In this document: in pieces, positions 41,784-53,072 of the stretch | How the letters are laid out: each line of letters starts with the position of its first letter | Position numbering within the stretch: the stretch's first letter is position 1 | Source of the DNA: Balanoglossus misakiensis | Taxonomy: Eukaryota; Hemichordata | DNA length: 64,000 nucleotides | Assembly: GCA_040954595.2 (NCBI GenBank) | Contig: CM082595.2 | Location: forward strand, 8,432,001 to 8,496,000 | Reading direction: 5' to 3' | The notes under the pieces: generated by a model | What the model saw: only the letters and a program-made list of their open reading frames with translations | What the model was told of the DNA's origin: nothing | Databases searched by the model: none | Program-made: the position numbers and the translations under genes

Positions 41784-44758
41784 ATGCCTCACATTAAGAA
41801 GAGAAAGAGTAATTTTGACATTGGACGATGGGCAGTTGAAAAAAAGATATCTAAACTGATAGAAAAGGAAAGGCATGAACAAAATCAACATGAATCTCAG
41901 CTAGGTACCAAGCTTAAGTTAGAGAAAGTGCAGGACAATGAAATAAGAAACAGGTCAGAGTTGAAGGAGAAAAGGCGTAGGTTTGACATTGGGAAATGGG
42001 CAGCAGACAGAAAACGTAAAAATGAAGAGAGTGCTGAGATCAGGGCGAAGAGACGGAAGGTAGATGAAGGAAAGAAACTAGTTGACAAGGCCAGGAAGCG
42101 ACTAGATAGACTAACTAAAAACATAAACATCTCAGTCAGGAAGCAGCCAGGTTCCACCGTGAAGTATGTTTTGTTTTAATTATGATTTGCATAACAGGTT
42201 TGAGATATTTTTGCTTGATATTGTGAAGTTTGTGTTACACAGTATACTATGATGTTGTGACATGCTAAGGGAAATTTATATTTCTTGTGAATTTTTCTTT
42301 AGTGACGATGATTTAATCAATTTTACTTACAACTGTAATTGCCACATAATTAGTGTTCATTCCATTAAAATGCTTTACACACACAAACACACACACATAC
42401 ACAGAATAATACCAGTTTGATTGTCCACAGAAACTGGCAAGTCTCTCATATTTGTCACAATTAACCTGGGTGACATATTTTCTTTTTCTTTTTCATGTAT
42501 AACAGAACACATGTCATTCATCAACTGCCAAGAAAAAGCACTGGGTTAAGAAGAGCAGTGAAGTTCATCCATGTAACAGTGAGTGCCTGACAGTTACCAA
42601 ACCAGTTCAAAATAACCGCCGAGTGAAGACACTACAGGTAGCTGCTGGTATACATCAGTCGTCAACAGAGACTGAAAATGCTACTGGTAATACATTAAAT
42701 CCTCAGAAGGCTGTATTAGATGGTCTGTGGTTTACACTGATCAATTCAGTCACTCCTGGAGAGATGGAAAAATACCTCTCAACTTCATCTAAATTTTCTA
42801 ACATAATTATGCCATCATTATTGCAAAAATCCATTTCTAAATTCGAAAACAGTGAAAATAACCTCATCAGGAGTGTCAGAGTTGTTTATCAGAATGGAGT
42901 ATTGTCAAGGCGAAAGTACAATGCCATTCGTAACAGTGAACTGCAGTCCATTTCTCAGTTAAAACAACCTAGGAGTGTACTGCAATTTCACCATGGATGT
43001 AAAATTCCAAGGTTATTAACCTATAATAAGGTTGTTCACTATGTGCGTAATTTAGATATTGGTGACCTGCAGCCTGTGATAGATAATGGGAGAGTAGTTG
43101 GTATGTACAGAAATGTAGAGGAGATGCTTCTGAAAATGGCAGACCTTTACACATTGTTGAATAAGGAACACCACCCTGGAATTTTGAACTGGTTTGGCAA
43201 GCCAGAGGGTGTGTTCCAAATTGCCCTCGGTGCTGATGGGGCACCATTTGGTAAATATGGGCAAGCAACTGCTTGGTTAGTTAGCTTTGTAAATGTATGC
43301 CATAGAGTAGCCAGTCCAGATGATAACTTTCTCCTGCTAGGAGCAAATTTGAAAGAGGAACACCCAATATTAATTGAATATGCAGCCTCACTAAGCAGAC
43401 AGCTTGAGGTCATTGAAAGCAAAACATATGTAATAAATGACCTCCAGGTAAGGTTTGAGGTGTCCCTTCTACCCTTTGACCAAAAAGGTCTTGCATGTAT
43501 GTCAGGGGAACTGTCAAATGCAGCACAGTTTTTCAGCTCTTTTGCCACTGTTTCTAAGGGTACAATAGATGTTATAGGGGCAGATATAGGTCCTAGAAGT
43601 AAACGGAAAGAGTGGGGATATCCAAAAAGAATAACAGATGCTGAAGCAGTAGCAAATTTCAAATCGACTTCGGCAAAAAAGGCCAAAAAGGGTGATATAG
43701 TTCGATCAAAAGTGACAAGCTTCATTGCAAGTAGGAATTCAAGACAGGAGTTTCTTCCACCACTCGGAAAATATATTCAACATGCAAAGATTGAGCCTCT
43801 TCATCTCAAAAATAATGCATGGCAGTACTTTTTTCAAAGGTTGTTGACTGATGCTGTTGCCAAAACTGACCAGAGTGCTGTTGATAAAGGGGTAACATTG
43901 GAAAAGCTGCCAAGTGACTCCTGTCTGTACAATTTTCTCTATGCTGTAAAATACAAGGTAAGAGCAGGAAAGTTGTATAATCAAATTGTGAAATACTTCA
44001 ATGAAAATAAGGTAAGTAAAAACATGCAAGCAGTGAAAGTACATCGATTCACTGGCGAGGAATCTAGAAAGGTTGCTTGGTCTTTCATGTCCCTCATCAA
44101 TGCATTGAGTACACCTAATGAAAAGCCACATGTAAAAGCCAGATTGGCACTCCTGACATATATTGGTATTCTTCTGAGAGATATCACATCCTTGTGCTCA
44201 AGATTCCGTATCAGTGAGAGTGATATCACAGTGTTGAGACAGAAGTGCAGGTGGTATTTTAATCTTCATTCCTTGTTTCTCACTGTAAATAACACGGTGT
44301 GGCACATAGGATATGCTTTGCCTAAACACATATGTGAAATTTATGAGAAATTTAACATGGGTCTGGGTCTGAATACAATGGAGGGGAGAGAGGCAAAACA
44401 CCAACGCCTTCTCGAGTACAGCCACAATTCTACACCCCAGAATAGATGGCGTCTTATATTTAGACATGAATATGTATTGCTGTACTGGCTTCGAATGCAA
44501 GATCCTTATTTAGATAATTATCGTGGTCAGGGAGATAGCGAGTGTAAATCTTGTGTTAAATATATCCCTGACAAATATTATAATGACCCTTCCCTCTGTT
44601 TCTGTGGGAATGAGAAACAGACTAACACACAGTCCTGCCAAATGTGTACAAGTGATTTTATGGCAGAAATAAAAAAATCTGCCATCAGTGGTAAGATTAC
44701 AAATATGCTAAAAAAAAATGAAGTAAAGGTGTGTTCCTGCTTGAAACTCTGTATGTGA
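41784..44758 (+). CDS. Transposase-like protein of TIR transposon B, two exons, about 875 aa
   Basis: Exon 1 (41784-42158) starts MPHIKKRKSNFDIGRWA and is basic and helical, with two similar segments FDIGRWA and FDIGKWA. A phase-0 donor (GTGAAG at 42159) pairs with a phase-0 acceptor (TAACAG ending 42505). Exon 2 (42506-44758) is open for 750 codons. Noted motifs: GADGAPFG (43,228), GELSNAA, EPLHLKNNAW (43,794), MEGREAKHQRL (44,379) and a Cys-rich C-terminus (CKSC, CFC, CQMC; 44,548-44,665) that could bind zinc. The acidic residues in the first three blocks could form a DDE/D-type centre. The superfamily was not recognised. From memory, similar long proteins are abundant in cnidarian and other marine genomes. 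Confidence 0.65.
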
Positions 44759-45301
44759 TTGTTGTAAATATGGACTTGTGACTTTTATAATACATCATGT
44801 ATGATGTAATATGCTGAAAGTAATGTGTTAAGCAGTTGCCTGAATCAGCTTTGTTGTTTTGGCAAATACCTTTGTCACTTCTATGTCTATGACTTCAGAA
44901 TGAGAATTAGAAATGATATGAAAATAATAAAGTATAGAAATATGTTGAAATAAATATCAAGTGTTTCCTATATACAGCTATGTAATTATTTTCATGATTT
45001 TTTACCATGTAGGTGTTCAACGAATGAAATATGGTATACTTTGTTTCTTATACACATGCCTTTTATGTATATATAGCAAGATATTAACATTATGATAATC
45101 AATGAAATAAAGACATCAGAATGAATCAAATGCACTGTTTCTTTATTTGTGTGTGAATTTTGGAATGCATACATAAAAAAAAATTAAATTATGAAATTCA
45201 ATGCACCTGGGGAATAATTCTGAAATAAATAAGAAATTAAATTCAATAAGTGCAGGAAATGTCAAGTCCCAACAGCAACAGTTAACACCAGGTAAGTTCC
45301 A

Positions 45302-45915
45302 TCATAGGTGTTGTGGCACACCATGCTTATTCCAGCATCCGTAGTGGAAGTGTATAGTTGTTGTTTCCATGGACTTCCTATACCTGATAATTAGGGGCTT
45401 CTCATCTGTACACACCACTGCAACCCTTTGACCCCTGCATTCCTTGAATAAAAGCTGCTGGTTGTCATAGCGATCTCCTTTGCCTAACACATAGTTGACC
45501 TTGTTGATCCAAGTGAACCTCAGGGTTACCGTACCAGGGGTCTCCTTCTCATCTATACCCATCGAATTACGCGCAGCATACAGCTGAATGATATTAAAAA
45601 CTTCACTAGGAATGTTCCTACTAAAGCTGCCTTTCCAGGGATTTCGAAGGGAACTCGATGGTTTCATCTTCTGCTTCAAGATTGACCGCCAATGTGCCAT
45701 CTCACGCTCAAACATAGGATAAAGGGGTATCTGCATAAACCTCGTTTTATCTGGTGTGTCATGCTTCTTGGCAGCAACATCAACGGCAGCGTCAAGGTCA
45801 TAAAAAAACTATGCAAATTGATGTTACCGAAGGTTTTCCTCCGTAATAGTTGAAACTTGGCCTGGCGTAGCTTTTGTTTTACGACCTTGGTTGTTTTGAT
45901 CATGGGCGCCGCCAT
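45302..45915 (-). pseudogene. Second gene of TIR transposon B, unrecognised, one homopolymer frameshift
   Basis: It starts MAAPMIKTTKVVKQKLRQ at 45915 in a good initiation context. The frame is lost at a run of seven T (about 45,805), and the next frame continues smoothly to the stop at 45302, ending in HYGCWNKHGVPQHL. One base in the homopolymer explains the break, so it may be a mutation or a sequencing error. The N-terminus is basic and the rest is a mixed fold (RFTWINKVNYVLGKGD, RVAVVCTDEKPL). The function is unknown; an accessory or DNA-binding protein of the transposon is the likeliest role. Confidence 0.55.
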
Positions 45916-46125
45916 CTTGTATACCGGTTGCTAACAGGATGACCTCATCGGTGACCTCTATTTTACATATAAATGCTTCGCGGAATACTACTCAAAATCG
46001 GTACGCTCGTGGACCGCAGTGTCGCCTGCGGCTCGGGCATCATCAATATTATAGTCAGAGATCACCATCCCTCGTGCAGGCTTCAAATCGTGATATTGCC
46101 CTCGCTATCATGTGTTATTATTTAA

Positions 46126-46141
46126 ATACCAATGGGACCTA
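46126..46141 (+). mobile_element. Right tip of composite element H2
   Basis: ATACCAATGGGACCTA completes the hairpin interrupted at 40360. Confidence 0.8.
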
Positions 46142-46510
46142 AAAATTGTCATTTTGAGATGATGTTCATCAGCTATGACCAATGATTTTTTTCAAAAAAT
46201 TGAAGAAATTTTGAACTTTCGCAAAGTCGAAAAATTGTCATTTTTGGATGATTTGCATGAGCTATAACGCATGATTTTGTTCTTCAAAAATGTGAAGAAA
46301 TATTGAACTTTCGCAATGTGGAAAAATTGTAATAATGCTATAACCCATGATTTTTTTCCAAAAAACGAAAAAAATTTTAACTTTCGCGAAGTCGAAAAAT
46401 TGTAATTTGTTGATGGTTTTCATGAGCTGTAACCCATGACTTTTTTTTAAAAAATGAAGAAATTTTGAACTTTCGCAAAGTCGAAAAATTGTTATTTTTG
46501 GATGATTTTC
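46142..46510 (+). repeat. Satellite, segment 8
   Basis: Duplicate of segment 5, following H2. Confidence 0.85.
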
Positions 46511-47526
46511 ATTTCATTTCATTTCATTTCATAGTTTATTCGCTAATGTATGTTTGAAAATAAAATACACCAGAAATCTCATTGGCTCGAACTCTAACAA
46601 TATTAAGACATTTGCAATGTAAAAACAGGGTCAACGACACCGATAAAATACAAACACTCACTATAAAAAGTTACGAGTATCTGGCTAAAAGGTCCATCCC
46701 ATTCAATTGACGGACTGCTGATGGATAAAAACTTTTCCTATGACGTTCTGATTTTGTTGCAATTGAGCGGTAACGCTTGCCTGATTGCAAAAGTGAAAAC
46801 TGATGAAAGGCAGGATGAGAAGAATCGGAGAGTATAGACTTTGTTTTCTTGTGCATCCTAGATCTGTATAGGTCATCTAATTGAGGCAGGTTTACACCAA
46901 TAATGCGCTCAGCAGAACGTATTACTCTGTTTAATAGACGGCGGTCTCCAACAGTTGAGCTCCCGTACCAGACAGCAATGGAGACTGTCAACACACCCTC
47001 GACAACTGCCCGATAAAATTTTATCAGGAGATCCCTGCTAAGACCGAAGCCCGCCAGCCCTCGTAGAAAGAACAATCGTAGCTGAGCTTTCTGAACACAA
47101 TGCTCGACGTGCGCCTGCCAGGTTAAATCACTAGAGATGTAGATGCCAAGGAATTAAAAGGTGTCAACTATCTCGACATCTGTACCATTGATAGACAAAG
47201 GTGTGAGGGGGGTCTTATTCCTCCGAAAATCGATAATGATCTCTTTTGTCTTGCTAACATTTAATTCTAAGTTATTGGCAGCACACCACATCACCAATTC
47301 ATCAACCTGGCGGCGATAATTGATCTCATTTTCGTCAATCAGCCCAGCAACAGTTGTATCATCTGCAAATTTAATAGTGAGTGAGTTTTCAAACCACGAT
47401 ATGCAATCCGAAGTCATTAGAGAATAAAGCAATGGAAACAGGGCACAACATTGTGGTGCACCTGTATTCAAAACCAGTGTTTTAGAATATCGTGAACCTA
47501 TTGTGACCATCTGTGGTCGGCCTTAA
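46511..47526 (-). mobile_element. 5'-truncated L2/CR1-like LINE (copy 2), frameshifted
   Basis: Near-identical duplicate of 34908-35924, including the ATGAA-type tail and palindromic flanks. A one-base loss near 47,150 (GGAATTAAAAGG against GGAATTTAAAGG in copy 1) splits the frame into 47510-47154 and 47075-46671. The FADD motif is at about 47,355. Confidence 0.87.
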
Positions 47527-48193
47527 GAAAATCATCCAAAAATAACCCATGACTTTTTTTTCCAAAAATGTGAAGAGACGTTGAACTTTCGCAAAGTCGA
47601 AATATTGTCATTTTGGACGATTTTCATGACTCATGATTTTTTTTCAAAAAAGTGAAGAAATTTTGAACTTTCGCAAAGTCTAAAAATAGTCTTTTTTGGA
47701 CGATTTTCATGAGCTATAACCCATGATTTTTTCTTCAAAAATGTGAAGAAAATTTGAACTTTCGCAAAGTCTAAAAATAGTCATTTTTGGACTATTTTCA
47801 GGACCTATAACCCATGATTTTCTTCAGAAAATGATGAAATTTTGAAATTTCGCAAAGTCGAAAAATTGTCATTTTTGCATAATGTTCATGAGCTATAACC
47901 CATGATTTTTTTCTTTTGAAATTTCGCAAAGTAACTCATGATTATTTCAAAAAATGAAGAAATTTTGAACTTTCGCAAAGACGAAAAATTGTCATTTTTA
48001 AATGATTTTCATGAGCTATAACGCATGATTTTATTCTTCAAAAATGTGAAAAAAGTTTGAACTTTCGCAAAGTCGAAAAATACACATTTTTGGACAATTT
48101 TCATGAGCTGTAGCCCAAGAAAATTCGAACTTTCCCAAAGTCGATTTTTTTTTATTTTTGGATGATTTTCAAGAGCTCAAACCCATGATTTTT
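47527..48193 (+). repeat. Satellite, segment 9
   Basis: About 7.5 units of the 88-bp satellite. The last unit ends in the T-run into which the next composite element is inserted. Confidence 0.88.
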
Positions 48194-48247
48194 AGCTCAC
48201 GTGAAAATCACGTGAGCTTATGGTTTAGCGATGTCTGTGTGTGTGTA

Positions 48248-48278
<31 letters not shown>

Positions 48279-50551
48279 CTGTCTGTATACCCGATATCTC
48301 AAGAACCGCTGAACCGATTTCCACCAAATTTAGTACACAGGTTCAGATATCATATGGCAAGAACTGAAAAGGTTTTGGTGGGTGTGGCTTTGATATTAAT
48401 GAAGTTATTTAAGTTTTAATTTTTCTATTACATGGTTGTCTATGTGAGCTTTCGTTAATGCCGCATATATGACCAGTGGAAACGATAGTTTGAGGAGATC
48501 GACTGTTTGAGGGCGCTGTGAAATGAGACATTCCTGGCGATATTACCATGGTTCTGTCCATGCTCAGACGCTGTACCCGTCGTTACGAATAACTTCCCTA
48601 CGTGAATCCACAAGGAAGCTAACGTTGTTTAGTTGCTTCATAGAGCGTAAATTGTTAATCTACAGGACCGTCAGACGAATACTCTTTTCAAATGAAGTTT
48701 GAAACTACTTACGAGTAAGTTAGTGGAGACAATATGGCGGATAGTTGGCGTGCAGCCGAATCCGCGTTATGACTATGACGTGACCCATTCATCAAGACAA
48801 ACCGTAAATGATTCACGCATATTGTGGTCCTCACGCAGTCAATCTCAAAATGTCACCAGGCTTTCTATTTGTCTATTGTTCAGAGAAAAATAACGTGGCG
48901 GTTGATCACACTCAACAGTACAATCCGTTTTGTGAATTTATAGACAGTCTGTTATCGCCAATACTATATAGCGATTGCTAGATGGCCTACCCAATATGTG
49001 ATCGAGCGAGAATGATAACATTGAATGTCTGTTCAGATCTCATTCCGTACGTCATACGTCAAGATTTCGATTTCGATTTAATCCATTCATAAAGAATTTA
49101 GAGAAAGTCGTCTTGAATTGTGACCCTGATTATCAATTTTACGATGATTTTTTGGCGACGGAATACACGAGACGCCATTGCATAACTACGTCAGCTGGAC
49201 TTCCAAGGTTACCATTTTGTGTGTATGGAATCTTATCACAGAGACTACGTACTTTGACAATATGCCATGCTATATCAATGACGCCCCAGAAAATTTGTCG
49301 AAGAATGAATTTGTCTTCTCATGGTGGTGCAATATATTTTAATGTCTATTTTGAGGTTGATTTTGGTTTTTGGCTAACATGTATATCAATGTCAGCTTAT
49401 AGCATAAGTTGGTGTCCGTCGTCTATGTATGTCTGTATGTGTGCCTCATACAGAATTATGTATTTTGCGAATGGATCAGTTTCGTCTAAATGTATTGATG
49501 TATATGTGTATGTCCATCAACATCAAAAACTTGAAACTACTGATATTTAGTGTGTACATAGAAATTGTTTTTGCGAAAAAATGGATACTGGTATTAACTG
49601 GAAAAATGTTCAAATAGTCAAAATTGAAAAACTTAATAACAGCGGATCAGATTCAGTTAAAAATTGGCGTGCATTGGTGTGCAAGTACTATGGGAAGACC
49701 TCGTATGATTTTGTTCAGGTGGAGTCAGTATCTGGCGTTTGCTATTTTTCATGAATTTTTGGGGGAATTTTCTGCAGTTTTGTTAAACAAATTTCTTCTC
49801 TGAAATTACATGTCCAATTGATGGGAAACTTGATATGGAGGTTCATAGGGCTTACCTGAATCACATTTGTGCAAACGGTGGTGAAATTTGCAAAAATGCA
49901 TTTTTGGGCAATATTTCCTGTTTTTGTCAAAAAATCAAATCCCGTGAAACTGTAAGTGCAATTGTTTTGATACTTTGTATTTGGGTTTCTAGGGGTGATC
50001 TCAGTCAGATATGATCAAATTGTAAAGAAATGTGCATAATTGTATTTTTTGAGAATTCTGCAGGGTTTGGCAAAATAGTCTTCAGTAAAACCACAAGTCC
50101 AATTGATTGGAAACTTTGAATGGGAATTCATATATGTGATATCAGTCAGATTTGTCTGAGTTACCTGTTGTTTGCCAAAATGTCTTCCTTATTGAAACTT
50201 GTTAAAGAGGTTCTTAGGCATGAACAGAAATCAGATTTGTTGAAATCTGGTGAAATATTCATACTTTTTGGTATATTTCTTGCCATTTTTGATCAACGAG
50301 TTTTAGAATTCCATAGACTTATCTTTTTATGCAGTTCAGGATGGGGTACATGACTCATAACCCCTTACAAAAATTGACAAGGCAACAATTCCACAAACAT
50401 GTTTACATTTCACAATGGTGCAACACACAACCCTTACACCATATACACTATAAACCAAATTGGTTTAACACTGGTTTTTCTAATCTTGTTATTCTGTCAA
50501 CTTATCACAGTACTGCACGTGAGCATATTCAGTTAATATCTGGTTTTCCCA
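48194..50551 (-). mobile_element. Composite hairpin element, family 2 (about 2.36 kb)
   Basis: It starts with an 11-bp perfect hairpin, AGCTCACGTGA, three A, then the complement (48194-48218). A TG/TATG microsatellite follows (about 48,235-48,285), then unique DNA and degenerate repeats of about 143 bp near 49,815-50,110 (CAATTGATGGGAAACT and relatives). Near the right end CACGTGAGC reappears (about 50,517), a subterminal copy of the hairpin arm. Satellite resumes at CCCAATAATGTG. No ORF is convincing. The layout matches the 239-bp family, but the sequence is unrelated. Confidence 0.6.
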
Positions 50552-51309
50552 ATAATGTGAAGAGATGTTGAACTTTCGCAAAGTCTAAAAGTAGTCATTT
50601 TTGGACGATTTTCAGGACCTATAACCCATTATTTTCTTCAAAAAATGAAGAAATTTTGAACTTTCGCAAAGACGAAAAATTTTTGATTGATTTTCATGAG
50701 CTATAACGCATGATTTTTTTCTTCAAAAAAGTGAAGAAATTTTGAACTTTCGCAAAGTCTAAAAATAGTCTTTTTTGGACGATTTTCATGAGCTATAACT
50801 CATGATTTTTTTTTCAAAAAAGTGAAGAAATTTAGAAATTTCGCAAAGTCGAAAAATCGTCATTTTTGGATGATGTTCATGAGCTATAACCCATGATTTT
50901 TTTCTTCAAAAATGTGAAGCAAATTAGAACTTTCGCAATGTGTGGAAAAATAGTCATTTTTGGACGATTTTCAGGACCTATAACCCATGATTTTCTTCAG
51001 AAAATGAAGAAATTTTGAACTTTCGCAAAGACAAAAAAATGTCATTTTTGGATGATTTTCATGAGCTATAACCCATGATTTTTTTCAAAAAGTGAAGAAA
51101 TTTTGAAATTTCGCAAAGTCGAAAAATTGTCATTTTTGGACGATTTTCATGACCTATAACCCATAATTTTTTTCTTAAAAAATGTGAAGAAATTTTGAAC
51201 TTTCGCAAAGTCGAAAAATTGTCATTTTTGGACGATTTTCATGACCTATAACCCATGATTTTTTTCAAGAAAACGAAGAAATTTCGAACTTTCAGAAAAG
51301 TCGATTTTT
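50552..51309 (+). repeat. Satellite, segment 10
   Basis: About 8.5 units of the 88-bp satellite, same orientation as all others. Confidence 0.88.
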
Positions 51310-53072
51310 AGCTCGGCTGTCACTTGTGTCAGCTGAGCTGTAGCAGTAGGTTGATTAGTGTCCGTCCATCGTCCGTCGTCTGTCGTCCGTCGTCTGTCGT
51401 CCATCAACTTTTGGTATTTCAATCTTCTTCTTTAAAACAACTTGGCATATTTAGCTGAAATTTGGTTGGAATGTGTGTTATGGTGCCCTTCACTGATTTT
51501 GTTAATTTGGACTTGGTGGGGTCATGAATATGCAAATTAGATCTAAAAATAGAATTTTTGGTAAAAATCTTCTTCTCCACAACTACATGTACAATGGAGC
51601 TGAAATTTTGTAGGAATGTGTGTTATGGGGCCCCTACCTGATTTTGTAAATTTGGATTTGATTGGGTCATTAATATGCAAATTAGATCTAAAAATAGAAT
51701 TTTTGGTAAAAAATATTTTTCTCCATAACTACATGTACGATAGAGCTGAAATTTGGTAGGAATGTGTGTTATGGTGTCCCTACCTGATTTTGTTAATTTG
51801 GATTTGATGGGGTCATCAATATGCAAATTAGATCTAAAAATAGAATTTTATGGGGTCAAAAAAATTTGCCCAAATTTTTGGTGACCTCAGATGACCTTTG
51901 ACCTACTTTCCTATATCTCGGCATACAGAGCAGGTACAGACTTGGCGTTTTGAGGGTTGGGGCTAAAATTTAAAAGCCGAAATGGGGGTCACCTGTGACA
52001 CCTGCATATCTCATTTATTATGCACATACCTAATTCTAGGCTAACCAATAGGGCTATAGGTTTTGTTTTTGTTGAACATGGACAAGTATGGGGTCAAAAT
52101 TTCTTGCCCAAATTTTTGGTGACCTTAGGTGACCTTTGACCTACTTTACCATATCTCTGTATCCAGAGCAGGTACAGCCTTGGTATTTAGAAGGATGGAA
52201 CTCCTAATGGAGTCTTACACTTTACCTCATTAATTATGTGCATACCTAATTCTAGGCGAACCAATAAGGCTAGAGGTCTGGTTTTTGTTGGACCTGGATT
52301 AGTAAGGGTCAAAATTTCTTGCCCAAATTTTGGGTGACCTTAGGTGACCTTTGACCTACTTTACCATATCTTGGTATCCAGAGCAGGTACAGCCTTGGTA
52401 TTTGGAGGGATGGAACTCCTAATGGAGTCTTACACTTTACCTCATTAATTATGTGCATACCTAATTCTAGGCGAACCAATAAGGCTAGAGGTCTGGTTTT
52501 TGTTGGACCTGGATAAGTATAGGGTCAAAATTTCTTGCCCAAATTTTGGTGACCTTTGACATTCTTCTGCATAACTCGGCACCCAGAGTAGGTACAGTAC
52601 GGATGGGACCAAAATAAGAAACCAAATTTAAAGGTCACCTGTGACACCTACTTAACTCATTAATTATGAGCATACCTAATTCCAGGCTAACTAATAGGGG
52701 TTGAGGTTTCGTTCTTGTGGGACATGGACCAGTATAGGGTCAAAATTATTACCCAAATTTCTGGTGACCTCACATGACCTTTGATGTAAATATGACGGAA
52801 ATGCGAAATACTACATAAATTAAAAGTCTGCTGACTTTATATTTGGTAAGAATAAGCACACACCTGTAATGATTACCGCTATGTGCTATGTGCAATGTTG
52901 GCTTGTGCCCGCTATTGCTGCTTGGCAGCTATATTGATGTCTATGTTTGGTTTTGTTTAATAGAATACAATTGTTATAAATTAAAACCTATGGTATTCTG
53001 TATTCATATCATTGCCCAGGTTACACTGTTAAAGTCAGCAGAGCTCTTTTGACCAATAGGTCACTTGTTTTT
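51310..53072 (-). mobile_element. Composite hairpin element, family 3 (about 1.76 kb)
   Basis: It opens with a hairpin, AGCTCGGCTG (51310) and CAGCTGAGCT (51330), then a GTCCGTCGTC microsatellite (about 51,360-51,405). Three units of about 145 bp follow (TATGCAAATTAGATCT at about 51,530, 51,673 and 51,820). Then about four diverged 239-bp-type units lie in reverse orientation (51.85-52.77 kb, with TGACCTTTGACCTACTTT). It ends near CAATAGGTCACTTG. It therefore mixes its own repeat with the 239-bp repeat of family 1. Confidence 0.6.

Larger units (their letters stand above)
40831..46120 (+). mobile_element. TIR DNA transposon B, 5290 bp, with two divergent-strand genes
   Basis: The ends are inverted copies: TAATAACACATGATAGCGAG at 40831 and its complement at 46120. 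The first 43 bases match exactly, followed by about 60 more bases of diverged but clear similarity (including TGGTGATCTCTGAC and AATATTGATGAT). Inside are a plus-strand two-exon gene (41784-44758) and a minus-strand gene (45915-45302). Target duplications are not clear. The insertion splits the hairpin of composite element H2. Confidence 0.82.

Noticed and set aside
43147-44500. Minus-strand frames at 43147, 43739 and 44198 opposite the transposase-like gene
   Set aside because: Shadows of the plus-strand coding sequence, which has the coherent long frame and splice sites.
49113-49550. 145-aa frame inside composite element family 2
   Set aside because: No domain features; the C-terminal part is microsatellite-like (YVYVHQHQ). 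Kept as non-coding.
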